In this document: in pieces, positions 44,832 to 53,654 of the stretch
Layout: each line of letters opens with the position of its first letter
Position numbering within the stretch: position 1 is the stretch's first letter
Origin: JAJEEA01 sp965116765
GTDB lineage: Bacteria > Acidobacteriota > Vicinamibacteria > Vicinamibacterales > UBA8438
DNA length: 64,000 nt
Reading direction: 5' to 3'
Assembly (NCBI GenBank): GCA_965116765.1
Contig: OZ220718.1
Span: 310,001 to 374,000, forward strand
Notes under the pieces: model-generated
The model's input: only the letters and a program-made list of their open reading frames with translations
Told to the model about the DNA's origin: nothing
The model's database searches: none
Position numbers and translations under genes: made by a program

Positions 44832-45223
44832 CGGCGTGCGTCATCATACGACGTGAGACCGCGAGCAGGAAGGTCGCGGCCGTCACGCCGCTACTCGATG
44901 GTCTCGAGATGATCGGGATCCTGCCGCGGGTGCACGACATCATTGTTGGATGGCGGTCCCCGGCGCTGTCGGGTTCTCGATTCACGGGAACGGCTTGGGC
45001 CAAGACCGCCGGATCCATGGGCCCGTGCCTGCACATGAGAAGTGGCAACCCGTCTTGCGTGGCGGCGCACAACTTACCGGTCGTGCACCAATGCCGCCGA
45101 CGGTTGGACGGCGGCGCACGGCCCGCGGTACACTGGCGAGTTACGGTACCGCCCGTGACGGTGCGCGGGGACCGGCGGCTCGCCCGCCTGGCCGCGCGTT
45201 CGCTCGCGGGCGGCGGATCTCGC
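44832..45223. other. Divergent intergenic region, 392 bp
   Basis: It lies between the leftward ATP-grasp gene and rightward uvrA. A weak pair, TTGGAC (45104-45109) and TACACT (45129-45134), has a 19-base spacer and is only a candidate uvrA promoter. No LexA-type box was recognised. Confidence 0.35.
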
Positions 45224-48200
45224 ATGCCAGAAGACCGAGCGGCAGCCGCGAACGGCCACCTCGTCATTCGGGGCGCCCGTACGCACAACCTCAAGAACAT
45301 CGACCTGACGCTGCCCGCGGGCCGGCTGATCATCGTCACCGGGGTCAGCGGGTCTGGCAAGTCGTCGCTCGCCTTCGACACCATCTACGCCGAGGGGCAG
45401 CGGCGGTACGTCGAGTCGCTGTCGGCCTATGCCCGGCAGTTTCTCGAGCGGATGGAGAAGCCCGACGTCGACCACATCGACGGCATCTGCCCCGCCATCG
45501 CGATTCGCCAGAAGAACAGCGTGCGCAACCCGCGGTCGACGGTGGGCACCACCACCGAGATCCACGACTACCTGCGGCTGTTCTTCGCCCGCATCGGGCG
45601 CACGATCTGCCGGCAGTGCGGGCGCGAGGTGGAGCGCGAGTCGGCCGAGGCGGCGGCGCGCGAGTTGGCGGCCCTGCCGGCGGGGACCCGGCTGCTGCTG
45701 GGGTTCGACTACGCGGTGGACGGCGCCGACGCCGCGGTGCCCTCGGCCGGCGTCGACGAGGAGGAGTCGGCAGCGGGGGAGCCGTCGGCGCCCGGCGAGC
45801 GTTCGGCAGCGGGAGACGGGTCGGCGGCGGGAGACGGGTCGGCGCCCGGCGAATCGTCGGCGGCGCGAGGCGGGTCGGCACCCGGCGAATCGTCGGCGGC
45901 GGGAGAACGTTCGGCAGCGGGAGACGGGTCGGCGGCGGGAGACGGGTCGGCGCCCGGCGAATCGTCGGCGGCGGGAGACGGGTCGGCGCCCGGCGAATCG
46001 TCGGCGCCGGGAGAGCCCGTCGAGCCCGGAGAACGGCCGGGGGGCGCCCCCGTCGAGGTGCCCGGCGATCCGGTCTCGGCCGCCGTCGCCAGCCTGCGCA
46101 AGCGGGGGTTCGCCCGCATCATCGTCGACGACGGGGACGGCGCGGCCGCCGCCGGCGGCGGGGTGGCGCGCCTCGACGAGGTGGACCCGTCCCGGCTCGC
46201 GGGCCGGCGCTCGCTGCGCATCGTGCTCGATCGGGTGCGCGTGGGCCCCGATCTGCTGGGGCGGATGACCGACTCCATCGAGACCGCGTACCTCGAGGGC
46301 GGCGGCTCGGCGTTCGCCCTCGAGGTCGACGGCGCCGGGCGCCCCGCGGCCGAGCACCGGTTCAGCGAGCGCTTCGAGTGCCGGGCCTGCGGCATCGGCT
46401 ACGAGGCGCCGCAGCCGCGCCTCTTCTCGTTCAACAACCCGTTCGGGGCGTGCCCCACCTGCCACGGCTTCGGCAACGTCATCGAGCTCGACCTGAACCT
46501 CGTGGTGCCGGACCGCACCAGGTCGATCCGGCGGCAGGCCGTCGAGCCGTGGAGCAAGCCCGAGTACCGGCCCCAGCTCACCCGGCTGATGCGCGCGGCG
46601 CAGGGGGGCGCGGTGCGGCTCGACACGCCGTGGAGCGAGCTGAGCGACGCCGAGCGCGACTTCGTCATCGAGGGCGACGGGGCCGGCTACGCGGGGGTGC
46701 GGGGCTTCTTCGCGTCGCTCGAGCGCAAGAAGTACAAGATGCACGTCCGGGTGTTCCTGAGCCGCTACCGCGGCTACGTGACGTGCCCCGGCTGCGACGG
46801 GACCCGGCTGCGGCCCGAGGCCCGCGGCGTGCAGGTCGCGGGGCGGACCATCGACGAGGTGTGCGCCCTCACGGTGGGCGCGGCCGCCGCGTTCTTCGAG
46901 GGGCTCGCCCTCGGCGACGGCGAGCGGGTCGTCGCCGACCGGCTGGTGCGCGAGATACGCCGGCGGCTCTCGTTCCTGCGCGACGTGGGACTCGACTACC
47001 TGACCCTCGACCGCCTGTCGTCGACGCTCTCGGGCGGCGAGGCGCAGCGCATCAACCTCGCGACGGCCCTCGGCTCGGCCCTCGTCGGCACCCTCTACGT
47101 GCTCGACGAGCCGTCGATCGGCCTCCATCCGCGCGACAACGAGCGGCTCATCGCCATCCTGCGGCAGCTGCGCGACCAGGGCAACACGGTGCTGGTGGTC
47201 GAGCACGACGCCGACACCATCCGCACCGCCGACGTCGTCGTCGACCTGGGGCTGGGGGCGGGCGAGCAGGGGGGGCGGGTCATCCACGCGGGCCCGTTCG
47301 ACGCCCTGCTCGAGGAGCCGCAGTCGCTGACCGCCAAGTACATGCGGGGCGACCTGAAGATCCCGCTGCCGTCGAGCCGGCGGAAGCACCCGCAGCCCAT
47401 GGCGATCCGGGTCGCCGGCGCCCGCGAGCACAACCTGCGGGGCATCGACGTCGAGATTCCCCTGAACACCCTGACCTGCGTCACCGGGGTCAGCGGGTCG
47501 GGCAAGTCGACGCTGGTGCACGACGTGGTGTACGCGGCCATCAAGCGGCAGAAGGGGGGGTGGGACAAGCGGGTCGGGCGCCACGACCGCCTCGAAGGGG
47601 CGGAGCTGGTGAACGACGTCACCCTCGTCGACCAGACCCCCATCGGGCGCACCCCGCGGTCGAACCCGGTCACCTACCTGAAGGCGTTCGACCCCATCCG
47701 CGAGCTGTTCTCGCACACCCGGGACGCCCGCGCGGCCGGCCTCGCCCCCGGCCACTTCTCGTTCAACGTGCCCGGAGGCCGGTGCGACGCGTGCGAGGGC
47801 GAGGGGGTGGTGCGGGTCGAGATGCAGTTCCTCGCCGACGTGTTCGTGCCCTGCGACGAGTGCGACGGGCGCCGGTTCAAGCCGCAGGTGCTCGAGGTGC
47901 GCTACCGCGGCCGCAACGTCGACGACGTGCTCGACATGACCGTGCGCGAGGCCCTCGCGTTCTTCGCGGGGTCGGCGAAGATCTGCCGGCGCCTGCGCCT
48001 GCTCGACGAGATCGGGCTGGGCTACCTGCGGCTCGGCCAGCCCGCGACGACCCTGTCGGGGGGCGAGGCCCAGCGCATCAAGATTGCCTCGCACCTCGCC
48101 GCGCGCAAGGCCGACCGCGCCCTGTACATCCTCGACGAGCCGACGACGGGGCTGCACTTCGACGACGTCGCCAAGCTGCTCGCCGCGTTCCGCAAGCTGC

Positions 48201-48409
48201 TGCAGGCGGGGAACAGCATCCTCGTCATCGAGCACAACCTCGACGTCGTCAAGTCGGCCGACTGGGTCATCGACCTGGGGCCGGAGGGCGGCGAGGCCGG
48301 CGGCCGCATCGTCGCCGCCGGCACCCCGGAGCAGATCGCGATGACCGAGGGGTCGCACACGGGGCGCCACCTGCGCCCGGTCCTCTGCCGCGAGCAGGCC
48401 GACGGGTAA
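45224..48409 (+). CDS. uvrA: Excinuclease ABC subunit A with a hexapeptide-repeat insert
   Basis: 1061 residues, about 100 longer than usual. It is the damage-recognition ATPase of nucleotide excision repair, acting as a dimer with UvrB. Two ABC modules are visible: Walker A GVSGSGKSSL (40-49) and GVSGSGKSTL; signatures LSGGEAQRINLAT and LSGGEAQRIKIAS. Zinc modules appear as CRACG...CPTC and CDAC...CDEC. The extra length is residues 182-265: 14 units of S-A-(A/P)-G-(E/D)-x inside the UvrB-binding region, before VASLRKRGFARIIVDDG. ATG 45224 is used because family homology begins there (HLVIRGARTHNLKNIDL). Confidence 0.95.
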   Translation: MPEDRAAAANGHLVIRGARTHNLKNIDLTLPAGRLIIVTGVSGSGKSSLAFDTIYAEGQRRYVESLSAYARQFLERMEKPDVDHIDGICPAIAIRQKNSVRNPRSTVGTTTEIHDYLRLFFARIGRTICRQCGREVERESAEAAARELAALPAGTRLLLGFDYAVDGADAAVPSAGVDEEESAAGEPSAPGERSAAGDGSAAGDGSAPGESSAARGGSAPGESSAAGERSAAGDGSAAGDGSAPGESSAAGDGSAPGESSAPGEPVEPGERPGGAPVEVPGDPVSAAVASLRKRGFARIIVDDGDGAAAAGGGVARLDEVDPSRLAGRRSLRIVLDRVRVGPDLLGRMTDSIETAYLEGGGSAFALEVDGAGRPAAEHRFSERFECRACGIGYEAPQPRLFSFNNPFGACPTCHGFGNVIELDLNLVVPDRTRSIRRQAVEPWSKPEYRPQLTRLMRAAQGGAVRLDTPWSELSDAERDFVIEGDGAGYAGVRGFFASLERKKYKMHVRVFLSRYRGYVTCPGCDGTRLRPEARGVQVAGRTIDEVCALTVGAAAAFFEGLALGDGERVVADRLVREIRRRLSFLRDVGLDYLTLDRLSSTLSGGEAQRINLATALGSALVGTLYVLDEPSIGLHPRDNERLIAILRQLRDQGNTVLVVEHDADTIRTADVVVDLGLGAGEQGGRVIHAGPFDALLEEPQSLTAKYMRGDLKIPLPSSRRKHPQPMAIRVAGAREHNLRGIDVEIPLNTLTCVTGVSGSGKSTLVHDVVYAAIKRQKGGWDKRVGRHDRLEGAELVNDVTLVDQTPIGRTPRSNPVTYLKAFDPIRELFSHTRDARAAGLAPGHFSFNVPGGRCDACEGEGVVRVEMQFLADVFVPCDECDGRRFKPQVLEVRYRGRNVDDVLDMTVREALAFFAGSAKICRRLRLLDEIGLGYLRLGQPATTLSGGEAQRIKIASHLAARKADRALYILDEPTTGLHFDDVAKLLAAFRKLLQAGNSILVIEHNLDVVKSADWVIDLGPEGGEAGGRIVAAGTPEQIAMTEGSHTGRHLRPVLCREQADG
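45767..46018 (+). repeat. 18-bp x 14 in-frame tandem repeat within uvrA
   Basis: 252 bp exactly divisible into fourteen 18-bp units such as TCGGCGGCGGGAGACGGG and TCGGCGCCCGGCGAATCG. They encode SAAGDG, SAPGES, SAAGER and similar. Units vary by a few bases and some higher-order pairs repeat. Confidence 0.95.
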
Positions 48410-48528
48410 GGGCGCCGGGGCGCCGGCTGGCGGGCCGCGGGCGTTGTGGTACGATCCGTCGTTTGTGTCGTGGGTCCACTGAACATCCGCCCGGACCGGT
48501 CGGCGGTTCGGGCGTCGCATTTGTCGTC

Positions 48529-49092
48529 ATGGAATCGATTCAAGCAACACGCCTGCGCAAGGGCATGCTGGTCAAGCACAACGACGAGCTCTACCGCGTG
48601 ATGGACGTCACGCACCTGACCCCGGGGAAGGGGAAGGCGTTCGTGCAGTCGCGGATGCGGAACGTGAAGGCCGGCACCCTGCTCGACCACAAGTTCCGGT
48701 CGGCCGAGTTCGTCGAGCGGGCGGCCCTCGACGACCGCGAGATGCAGTTCACGTACCGCGACGGCGACGCGTTCCACTTCATGGACCTCGAGAACTACGA
48801 GCAGGTGGAGATGACCGCCGACACCCTCGGCGACTCGGTCAACTTCCTGCTGCCCGAGGCCACCATCCGGGTGTCGCTGTTCGAGGGCGAGCCGGTGGGG
48901 CTGGACCTGCCGATGACGGTCGAGCTGACGGTGCAGGAGACGGCGCCGGCCATCAAGGGGGCCACCGCCAACGCGCAGCTCAAGCCGGCGACCCTCGAGA
49001 CGGGGCTCGTCGTGCAGGTGCCGCCGTTCATCAGCAACGGCGATCGGATTCGCGTGAACACCGAGACCGGCGAGTATCAGTCGCGGGCATGA
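48529..49092 (+). CDS. efp: Translation elongation factor P
   Basis: 187 residues. EF-P binds the ribosome between the P and E sites and relieves stalling at polyproline stretches. The three beta-barrel domains are evident: N-terminal KOW-like (RKGMLVKHNDELYRVMDV), the tip loop TPGKGKAF with Lys34, which is the residue modified in EF-P, OB domain 2 (EFVERAALDDREMQFTYRDG) and the C-terminal signature (LETGLVVQVPPFISNGDRI). No modification gene lies nearby. No good ribosome site is seen before ATG 48529. Confidence 0.95.
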   Translation: MESIQATRLRKGMLVKHNDELYRVMDVTHLTPGKGKAFVQSRMRNVKAGTLLDHKFRSAEFVERAALDDREMQFTYRDGDAFHFMDLENYEQVEMTADTLGDSVNFLLPEATIRVSLFEGEPVGLDLPMTVELTVQETAPAIKGATANAQLKPATLETGLVVQVPPFISNGDRIRVNTETGEYQSRA

Positions 49093-49117
49093 CCGCCCGC
49101 CGGCGGGAGGCGGATCC

Positions 49118-49702
49118 GTGGCCGACGTGGACCTGTTCTCCGGTTTCGTCGATTCGGTCCTGCCCGCCGCCCTGTGGGTCCTGGGGGCGGGGTTCCTGGT
49201 CGCCAACCTCCGGCTGCTGAGCCGGTTCCTGCGCTTCCTGCGCCTGCGTCCGACCGCGGTCCTCACGTGGCCGGGCCGGCGCACGTCCTTCTACGTGGTG
49301 TCGCTGGGGCTGGGCATCGTGCTCGGGATCCTCGCGTTCCTGAAGCTCGTCGTCTGGGACCGTCCGCTCGCCGACGCGTTCGCCGAGGCGATGGGCTTCA
49401 TCTACTACGGCTACGCGTTTCCCCTGAGCCTGCGCATCGGGCGCGGCTTCTACGACACCGGGGTGTGGGCGAACAAGGGGCTCGTGCCCTACGACCGGAT
49501 CGGCGGCCTGTCCTGGCGGGCGGGCGCCGAGCCGACGCTGGTGCTCATCGACCGCGTGCGCAACCTGGTGCGGCATCTCGACGTGCCGCAGGAGCACTAC
49601 GGCGAGGTGCGGCGCCTCCTGCGCGACCGAATCGCGGCCCGGGACATCCGCTTCGACGGGAAGGGACTCGATCTCGGCTTCGACGAGCGGGATGTGGTGT
49701 GA
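49118..49702 (+). CDS. Membrane protein, hypothetical
   Basis: 194 residues from GTG 49118 with GGGAGG upstream. Three hydrophobic segments: ~10-32 (VLPAALWVLGAGFLVANLRL), ~58-80 (FYVVSLGLGIVLGILAFLKL) and a weaker one near residues 90-105 (GFIYYGYAFPLSL). The C-terminal ~80 residues are soluble (VPYDRIGGLSWR, VLIDRVRNLVRHL). The family is not recognised with certainty. It lies 25 bases after efp and is probably co-transcribed. Confidence 0.7.
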   Translation: MADVDLFSGFVDSVLPAALWVLGAGFLVANLRLLSRFLRFLRLRPTAVLTWPGRRTSFYVVSLGLGIVLGILAFLKLVVWDRPLADAFAEAMGFIYYGYAFPLSLRIGRGFYDTGVWANKGLVPYDRIGGLSWRAGAEPTLVLIDRVRNLVRHLDVPQEHYGEVRRLLRDRIAARDIRFDGKGLDLGFDERDVV

Positions 49703-49785
49703 CGCCGCGGGGGGCGGCCCCGCCCGCCGACGCCCTGCGCCGGCCTCGCGCTCCGGGGGGCGCGGGACGTCCCGCGCGCGGCGGT

Positions 49786-49989
49786 CTATCTGAACCGCTC
49801 GAGGATGATGCCGATCAGCCCGGGGCCGCTCGCGGTGGGGTCGCCGATCCAGTCCGGCGGGGTGAGCCAGACGAACGCGAGGATGGCGATGACCATGAGG
49901 TCGTACTGCCACGTGGCCCGCTCGAACGTCCAGAACAGGGCGTGCCAGACCGCCCGCGCCGGCAGCGTCAGCAGTCGCTGCATGGTCAT
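49786..49989 (-). CDS. Small single-pass membrane protein
   Basis: 67 residues from ATG 49989, with GGAGG about nine bases upstream. One hydrophobic helix (DLMVIAILAFVWLTPPDWIG) follows an amphipathic N-terminus (RAVWHALFWTFERATW). It lies downstream of the phosphatidyltransferase on the same strand, but two repeat copies separate them. Function unknown; a lipid-metabolism link is positional only. Confidence 0.55.
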   Translation of the reverse strand: MTMQRLLTLPARAVWHALFWTFERATWQYDLMVIAILAFVWLTPPDWIGDPTASGPGLIGIILERFR

Positions 49990-50011
49990 TGCGCCCCCGC
50001 CTCCCCGCCCG

Positions 50012-50080
50012 GCGAGCATCGCCTGACGGCGCCGCTCACCGCCCGCCCGACGGTCCGGCAGCTCACGACGCAGCCTCCCG
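50012..50080 (-). repeat. Dispersed intergenic repeat, copy 2 (degenerate)
   Basis: GCATCGCCTGACGGCGCCGCTC...GACGGTCCGGCAG...GACGCAG follows the order of the family consensus but has lost most of the hairpin. It lies just upstream of the small membrane protein gene. Confidence 0.5.
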
Positions 50081-50086
50081 GCCCAT

Positions 50087-50162
50087 GGAGCGCAGCCTGA
50101 CGGCCCCGCTCGCCGCCCGACCGACCCTCCGGAAATCCGCGCCGTTTCACGACGCAGCCTCC
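50087..50162 (-). repeat. Dispersed intergenic repeat, copy 3
   Basis: It contains CCCCGCTCGCCGCCCGACCGACCCTCCGG and TCCGCGCCGTTTCACGACGCAG pieces of the consensus, in tandem with copy 2. It runs over the 3' end of the phosphatidyltransferase gene. Confidence 0.6.
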
Positions 50163-50743
50163 TGGGCCTTGAGGGCCCGCCACGTGAAGTAGATGCGGTC
50201 GAGCACGGTGACGATGGACAGCACCAGTATCACCCAGAGGACGGCGCCCATCCGGTTCGTGAACGCGCCGATCATCACCAGCACGATGCGCTCGGGGCGT
50301 TCCATGAACCCGACCTTGCACTTGTCGATCATGGACTCGGCGCGGGCCCGCGTATAGCTCGTCATCACCGAGAACATCATCGCGAAGGCCGCGATCATGA
50401 CGTAGTCGGTGCGCCCGAGCTGCGCGTAGAGATAGATGACGCCGATGAACAGCGACAGGTCCGAGAAGCGGTCCATCACCGAGTCCCAGAAGCCCCCGAA
50501 CCGCGACGCCAGGTTCGTCGCCTCGGCCACCTTCCCGTCGATGAAGTCGAAGATGTTGGCCACCAGCATGACGAAGCCGGCGGTGACGAACTCGCCCTGC
50601 GCGAAGAACCAGGCCGCGACGAAGTTGATGAAGACGCCGACCAGGGTGAGCACGTTGGGGTGAATGCGCAACGCCACGCACGCCCGGATGATGGCGCGGA
50701 GGGGGAACATGCAGGCGGCGCCGATGGCGCCCGTGAACGTCAT
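50147..50743 (-). CDS. CDP-alcohol phosphatidyltransferase (PgsA-like)
   Basis: 198 residues, membrane-embedded. The family signature DxxDGxxA...GxxxDxxxD is present as DFIDGKVA and GGFWDSVMDRFSD, with Glu instead of the common Arg after the Ala. Hydrophobic helices cover most of the rest (LTLVGVFINFVAAWFF, YVMIAAFAMMFSVM, LWVILVLSIVTVL). It transfers a phosphatidyl group from CDP-diacylglycerol to an alcohol; glycerol-3-phosphate, inositol phosphate or another acceptor cannot be told from sequence. The C-terminus lies in repeat copy 3. Confidence 0.85.
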   Translation of the reverse strand: MTFTGAIGAACMFPLRAIIRACVALRIHPNVLTLVGVFINFVAAWFFAQGEFVTAGFVMLVANIFDFIDGKVAEATNLASRFGGFWDSVMDRFSDLSLFIGVIYLYAQLGRTDYVMIAAFAMMFSVMTSYTRARAESMIDKCKVGFMERPERIVLVMIGAFTNRMGAVLWVILVLSIVTVLDRIYFTWRALKAQEAAS

Positions 50744-50765
50744 GGTGGGGAGATGCGGCGCTGGT

Positions 50766-50848
50766 CGGGAAGTGTCGCCTTCGGCGCCGCCCCGCCGGCC
50801 AACCGACGCTGCTGCCGGTCCGCCCCGCGCCCGCGGCGCAGACTGATA
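50766..50848 (-). repeat. Dispersed intergenic repeat, copy 4 (degenerate)
   Basis: GTCGCCTTCGGCGCCGCCC, GGCCAACCGACG and CCCGCGGCGCAGACT match the consensus in order. It fills most of the 173-bp gap between the phosphatidyltransferase and uvrC genes. Confidence 0.6.
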
Positions 50849-50916
50849 GGATACCGTCGGTGCGCCCGCCCCCGGCGCGGCGCTCCCCCGACAGCACGAA
50901 CCCCACAGTGTAGTCC

Positions 50917-52881
50917 ATGGCCATTCGTGATCTCAAGGAGCGGATCGCGGCGCTGCCCGAGCAGCCCGGCGTCTACCTGTACCTCGACCCGGCCGGCGAG
51001 ACCCTCTACGTGGGCCGGGCGCGCTCGCTGCGGGCGCGGGTGCGCAGCTACCTGGGGGCCTACGGGTCGAGCCCCAAGACCAACGCCCTGCTCGACGAGG
51101 TGACGCGGCTCGAGGTCATCGTCACCGACTCGCTGGTCGAGGCCCTCGCCCTCGAGGCCCACCTCATCAAGCAGCGGTCGCCGCGGTTCAACATCCTGCT
51201 CCGCGACGACAAGAACTACCCGTATCTGCAGCTCACGACCGGCGAGGCGTTCCCGCGGGTGCTGGTGGCGCGCCGGGTCGACCCCCGCGACGGGCACACC
51301 TACGCGGGGCCGTTCCTGCCCGCGACCCTCGCGCGGAAGACGATGTCGCTGACCCACAAGCTGTTCGGCATCCGCTCGTGCAACGAGGTCATCAACGGCC
51401 GGCGGGGGCGCGCCTGCCTGGAGTACGACATCAAGCGCTGCGTCGCCCCCTGCGTGGAGGGCCTGTGCACGCCCGAGCAGTACGCCGCGGCGGTCGAGCA
51501 CACGAAGCTGTTTCTCGAGGGCCGGAACGACGAGCTCATCGCCGACCTGAAGCGGCGGATGGCGGAGGCCTCCGACGACCTGCGCTACGAGGAGGCGGCC
51601 CAGACCCGCGACGCCATCCGGACCGTCGAGACCCTGCGCGACCGCCAGCAGAAGATGTCGTCGGTACGGCTCGGCGACCGCGACGCGTTCGGGGTGAAGG
51701 TGGGGCCCTCGGGCGCGATCATCCAGGTGTTCCAGATGCGGGGGGGGCGGGTCATCGAGCGGGTCGAGCTGGCCGCCGACGTGCCGGCGGGGGCGGGCTC
51801 GCCGGAGCGGGAGACGGTGCAGGCGGCGGTGCAGCAGTTCTACGAGGAGCGGACCGCGCCGCCGGAGATCCACCTGCCGGTCGAGATCGACGAGCCCGAG
51901 GCGCTGGCGAGCTGGCTCGGCGAGCGGGCGGGGCGGAAGGTGCGCATCGGCGTCCCGAAGCGGGGCGACAAGCGGGGGCTGCTCGATCTCGCCACCCGCA
52001 ACGCGGCCCTCGCCTACCGGTCGCGCTACAGCGACGAGGCCCGGGCCGGGGCCGCCGCCCTCGACGAGCTGCGGGTGGTGCTGGGCCTCCCGGCCGCGCC
52101 CCGCCGCATCGAGTGCTTCGACATCTCGACCCTGCAGGGGGCGGAGACGGTCGGCTCGATGGTGGTCTGCGAGGACGGCCGCGCGGTGCGCAAGGAGTAC
52201 CGGAAGTACCGGGTGCGGGGCACGAGCTGGGGGGAGGAGCGCACCGCCCCGCCGGGCGCGCCGGCGCCCCGCCGCCGGCGCGGCGGGAAGGGCAAGGCCT
52301 CCGCCGCGGCCGGCCGGGCGAACCAGGCTCCCGGCGCGTCGGACCCGGCCGCCGGCGCCGACCCCCGCCTGCTCGACGACTTCGCGTCGATGCGCGAGGT
52401 GGTCGGCCGCCGCTACCGCCGGCTCCTCGACGACGGCGGGCCGCTGCCCGACCTGGTGGTCATCGACGGGGGGCGCGGGCAGCTCTCGTCGGCCTACGAG
52501 GCGTTCGCGTCGCTGGGCCTGTCGAACCTCGTGGCGGTGGGGCTGGCCAAGCAGGAGGAGCTCGTCTTCACCCGCGACGCGGCCGAGCCCATCGTCCTCG
52601 ACCGTGCGAGCCCGGCCCTGCTCCTGCTGCAGCGGATGCGCGACGAGGCCCACCGCTTCGCGGTCACCTTCCACCGCAAGGCGCGGTCGCGCCGCGACCT
52701 CCGGTCGGCCCTCGACGGCATCCCCGGCGTGGGGCCGCGGCGGCGGCGGGTGCTGCTGACGCGGTTCGGGAGCGTGGCCAACGTCCGCCGCGCGACCCGC
52801 GAGGAGCTGGTGCCGGTGGTCGGGGCCAAGTTGGCCGACGCGGTGCTCGCCCACTTCGCAGGCGAGCGGACCGCGCCGTAG
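50917..52881 (+). CDS. uvrC: Excinuclease ABC subunit C
   Basis: 654 residues. UvrC makes both incisions in nucleotide excision repair. An N-terminal GIY-YIG nuclease domain (QPGVYLYLD, TLYVGRARSLRARVRSYLG), a Cys-rich segment (CLEYDIKRCVAPC), a UVR motif (LRYEEAAQTRDAIR), the RNase H-like nuclease (IECFDISTLQG, VVIDGGRGQLS, HRFAVTFHRKARS) and two C-terminal helix-hairpin-helix motifs (LDGIPGVGPRRRRVLL) are all present. A basic Ala/Gly/Arg linker (~448-475) is an insert not typical of the family. Its last 51 bases are repeated just after the stop. Confidence 0.95.
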   Translation: MAIRDLKERIAALPEQPGVYLYLDPAGETLYVGRARSLRARVRSYLGAYGSSPKTNALLDEVTRLEVIVTDSLVEALALEAHLIKQRSPRFNILLRDDKNYPYLQLTTGEAFPRVLVARRVDPRDGHTYAGPFLPATLARKTMSLTHKLFGIRSCNEVINGRRGRACLEYDIKRCVAPCVEGLCTPEQYAAAVEHTKLFLEGRNDELIADLKRRMAEASDDLRYEEAAQTRDAIRTVETLRDRQQKMSSVRLGDRDAFGVKVGPSGAIIQVFQMRGGRVIERVELAADVPAGAGSPERETVQAAVQQFYEERTAPPEIHLPVEIDEPEALASWLGERAGRKVRIGVPKRGDKRGLLDLATRNAALAYRSRYSDEARAGAAALDELRVVLGLPAAPRRIECFDISTLQGAETVGSMVVCEDGRAVRKEYRKYRVRGTSWGEERTAPPGAPAPRRRRGGKGKASAAAGRANQAPGASDPAAGADPRLLDDFASMREVVGRRYRRLLDDGGPLPDLVVIDGGRGQLSSAYEAFASLGLSNLVAVGLAKQEELVFTRDAAEPIVLDRASPALLLLQRMRDEAHRFAVTFHRKARSRRDLRSALDGIPGVGPRRRRVLLTRFGSVANVRRATREELVPVVGAKLADAVLAHFAGERTAP

Positions 52882-52933
52882 CAAGCCGGCCGACGTGGTG
52901 CCGGGCCACTTCGCGGGCGGGCAGCTCGCGCCG
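52828..52933 (+). repeat. 51-bp tandem duplication of the uvrC 3' end
   Basis: 52828-52878 (AAGTTGGCCGACGCGGTG...) is repeated with divergence at 52883-52933 (AAGCCGGCCGACGTGGTG...), four bases apart across the stop codon. The second copy is untranslated. Confidence 0.8.
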
Positions 52934-52996
52934 CGGCCGGCGCGGACGGCCGGGTTGGTCGGGGCGGCGCAAGGCCACGGGCGACGGTCGGCGGAC
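52934..52996 (+). repeat. Dispersed intergenic repeat, copy 5 (degenerate)
   Basis: GGACGGCCGGGTTGGTCGGGGCGGCGC and GGCGACGGTCGGCGG match the right two thirds of the consensus. It sits between the duplicated uvrC end and the M50 protease gene. Confidence 0.6.
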
Positions 52997-53018
52997 TGGT
53001 ACGTTATCCTGACTCGTC

Positions 53019-53654
53019 TTGCCCGATATCGGTCAGCTCCTCGTCATCCTCCCGGTCCTGCTCCTGTCCCTGACCATCCACGAGACCGCACACGCGGTGA
53101 CGGCGGACTGGTACGGCGATCCCACGGCGCGGCACCTCGGCCGGATCTCGCTCAACCCGGCCGTGCACGTCGATCCCGTGGGCACGGTGATCCTGCCGCT
53201 GCTCGGCATCCTCGCGGGCGGGTTCGTGTTCGGCTGGGCCAAGCCCGTGCCCGTCAACCCCGCCAACCTGCGGCGGCCGCGCCAGGACTTCCTGGTGATC
53301 GCGGCGGCGGGGCCGGCCAGCAACATCGTCCTCGCAATCGGGGCGTCATGGGTGCTGGCCTCGGTGCCGGGCGGGCTGGCGGCGGCCGAGGGGTGGGCGG
53401 GCGTGGTGGCGACGTTCGCGTTCGCGATGCTGCAGCTGAACCTGCTGCTGGCGGTGTTCAACATGATTCCGGTGCCGCCCCTCGACGGCGGGAACGTGCT
53501 GGCGGGGCTGCTGCCCGAGTGGCTGGCCGAGCCCTACGACCGGCTCGTGCGGCCCTGGGGGTTCGTGATTCTCCTCGTGCTCATGGCGACGGGCGGGTTG
53601 TATCAGATCATCGGTCCGCCGATGTCGCTGCTGATGGGATGGTTGCTGCCGTGA
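53019..53654 (+). CDS. Site-2-protease-type M50 membrane metalloprotease
   Basis: 211 residues from a TTG start. The zinc motif HETAH (21-25) lies in the first membrane helix and the third ligand region NMIPVPPLDGG in a later helix; GWAKPVPVNP and AAAGPASNI are family marks of the short YwhC-like group without a PDZ domain. These are intramembrane proteases; substrate unknown. The gene overlaps the start of trpS (GTGA), suggesting coupling. Confidence 0.85.
   Translation: MPDIGQLLVILPVLLLSLTIHETAHAVTADWYGDPTARHLGRISLNPAVHVDPVGTVILPLLGILAGGFVFGWAKPVPVNPANLRRPRQDFLVIAAAGPASNIVLAIGASWVLASVPGGLAAAEGWAGVVATFAFAMLQLNLLLAVFNMIPVPPLDGGNVLAGLLPEWLAEPYDRLVRPWGFVILLVLMATGGLYQIIGPPMSLLMGWLLP

Noticed and set aside
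45104..45134. Promoter for uvrA
   Set aside because: The 19-base spacer and weak -35 make it only a candidate; not listed as a feature of its own.
44950..48528. Long plus-strand frame running through uvrA into efp
   Set aside because: Only the last 187 codons (efp) are real. The rest is an Arg/Pro/Ala-rich shadow of uvrA without start signals.
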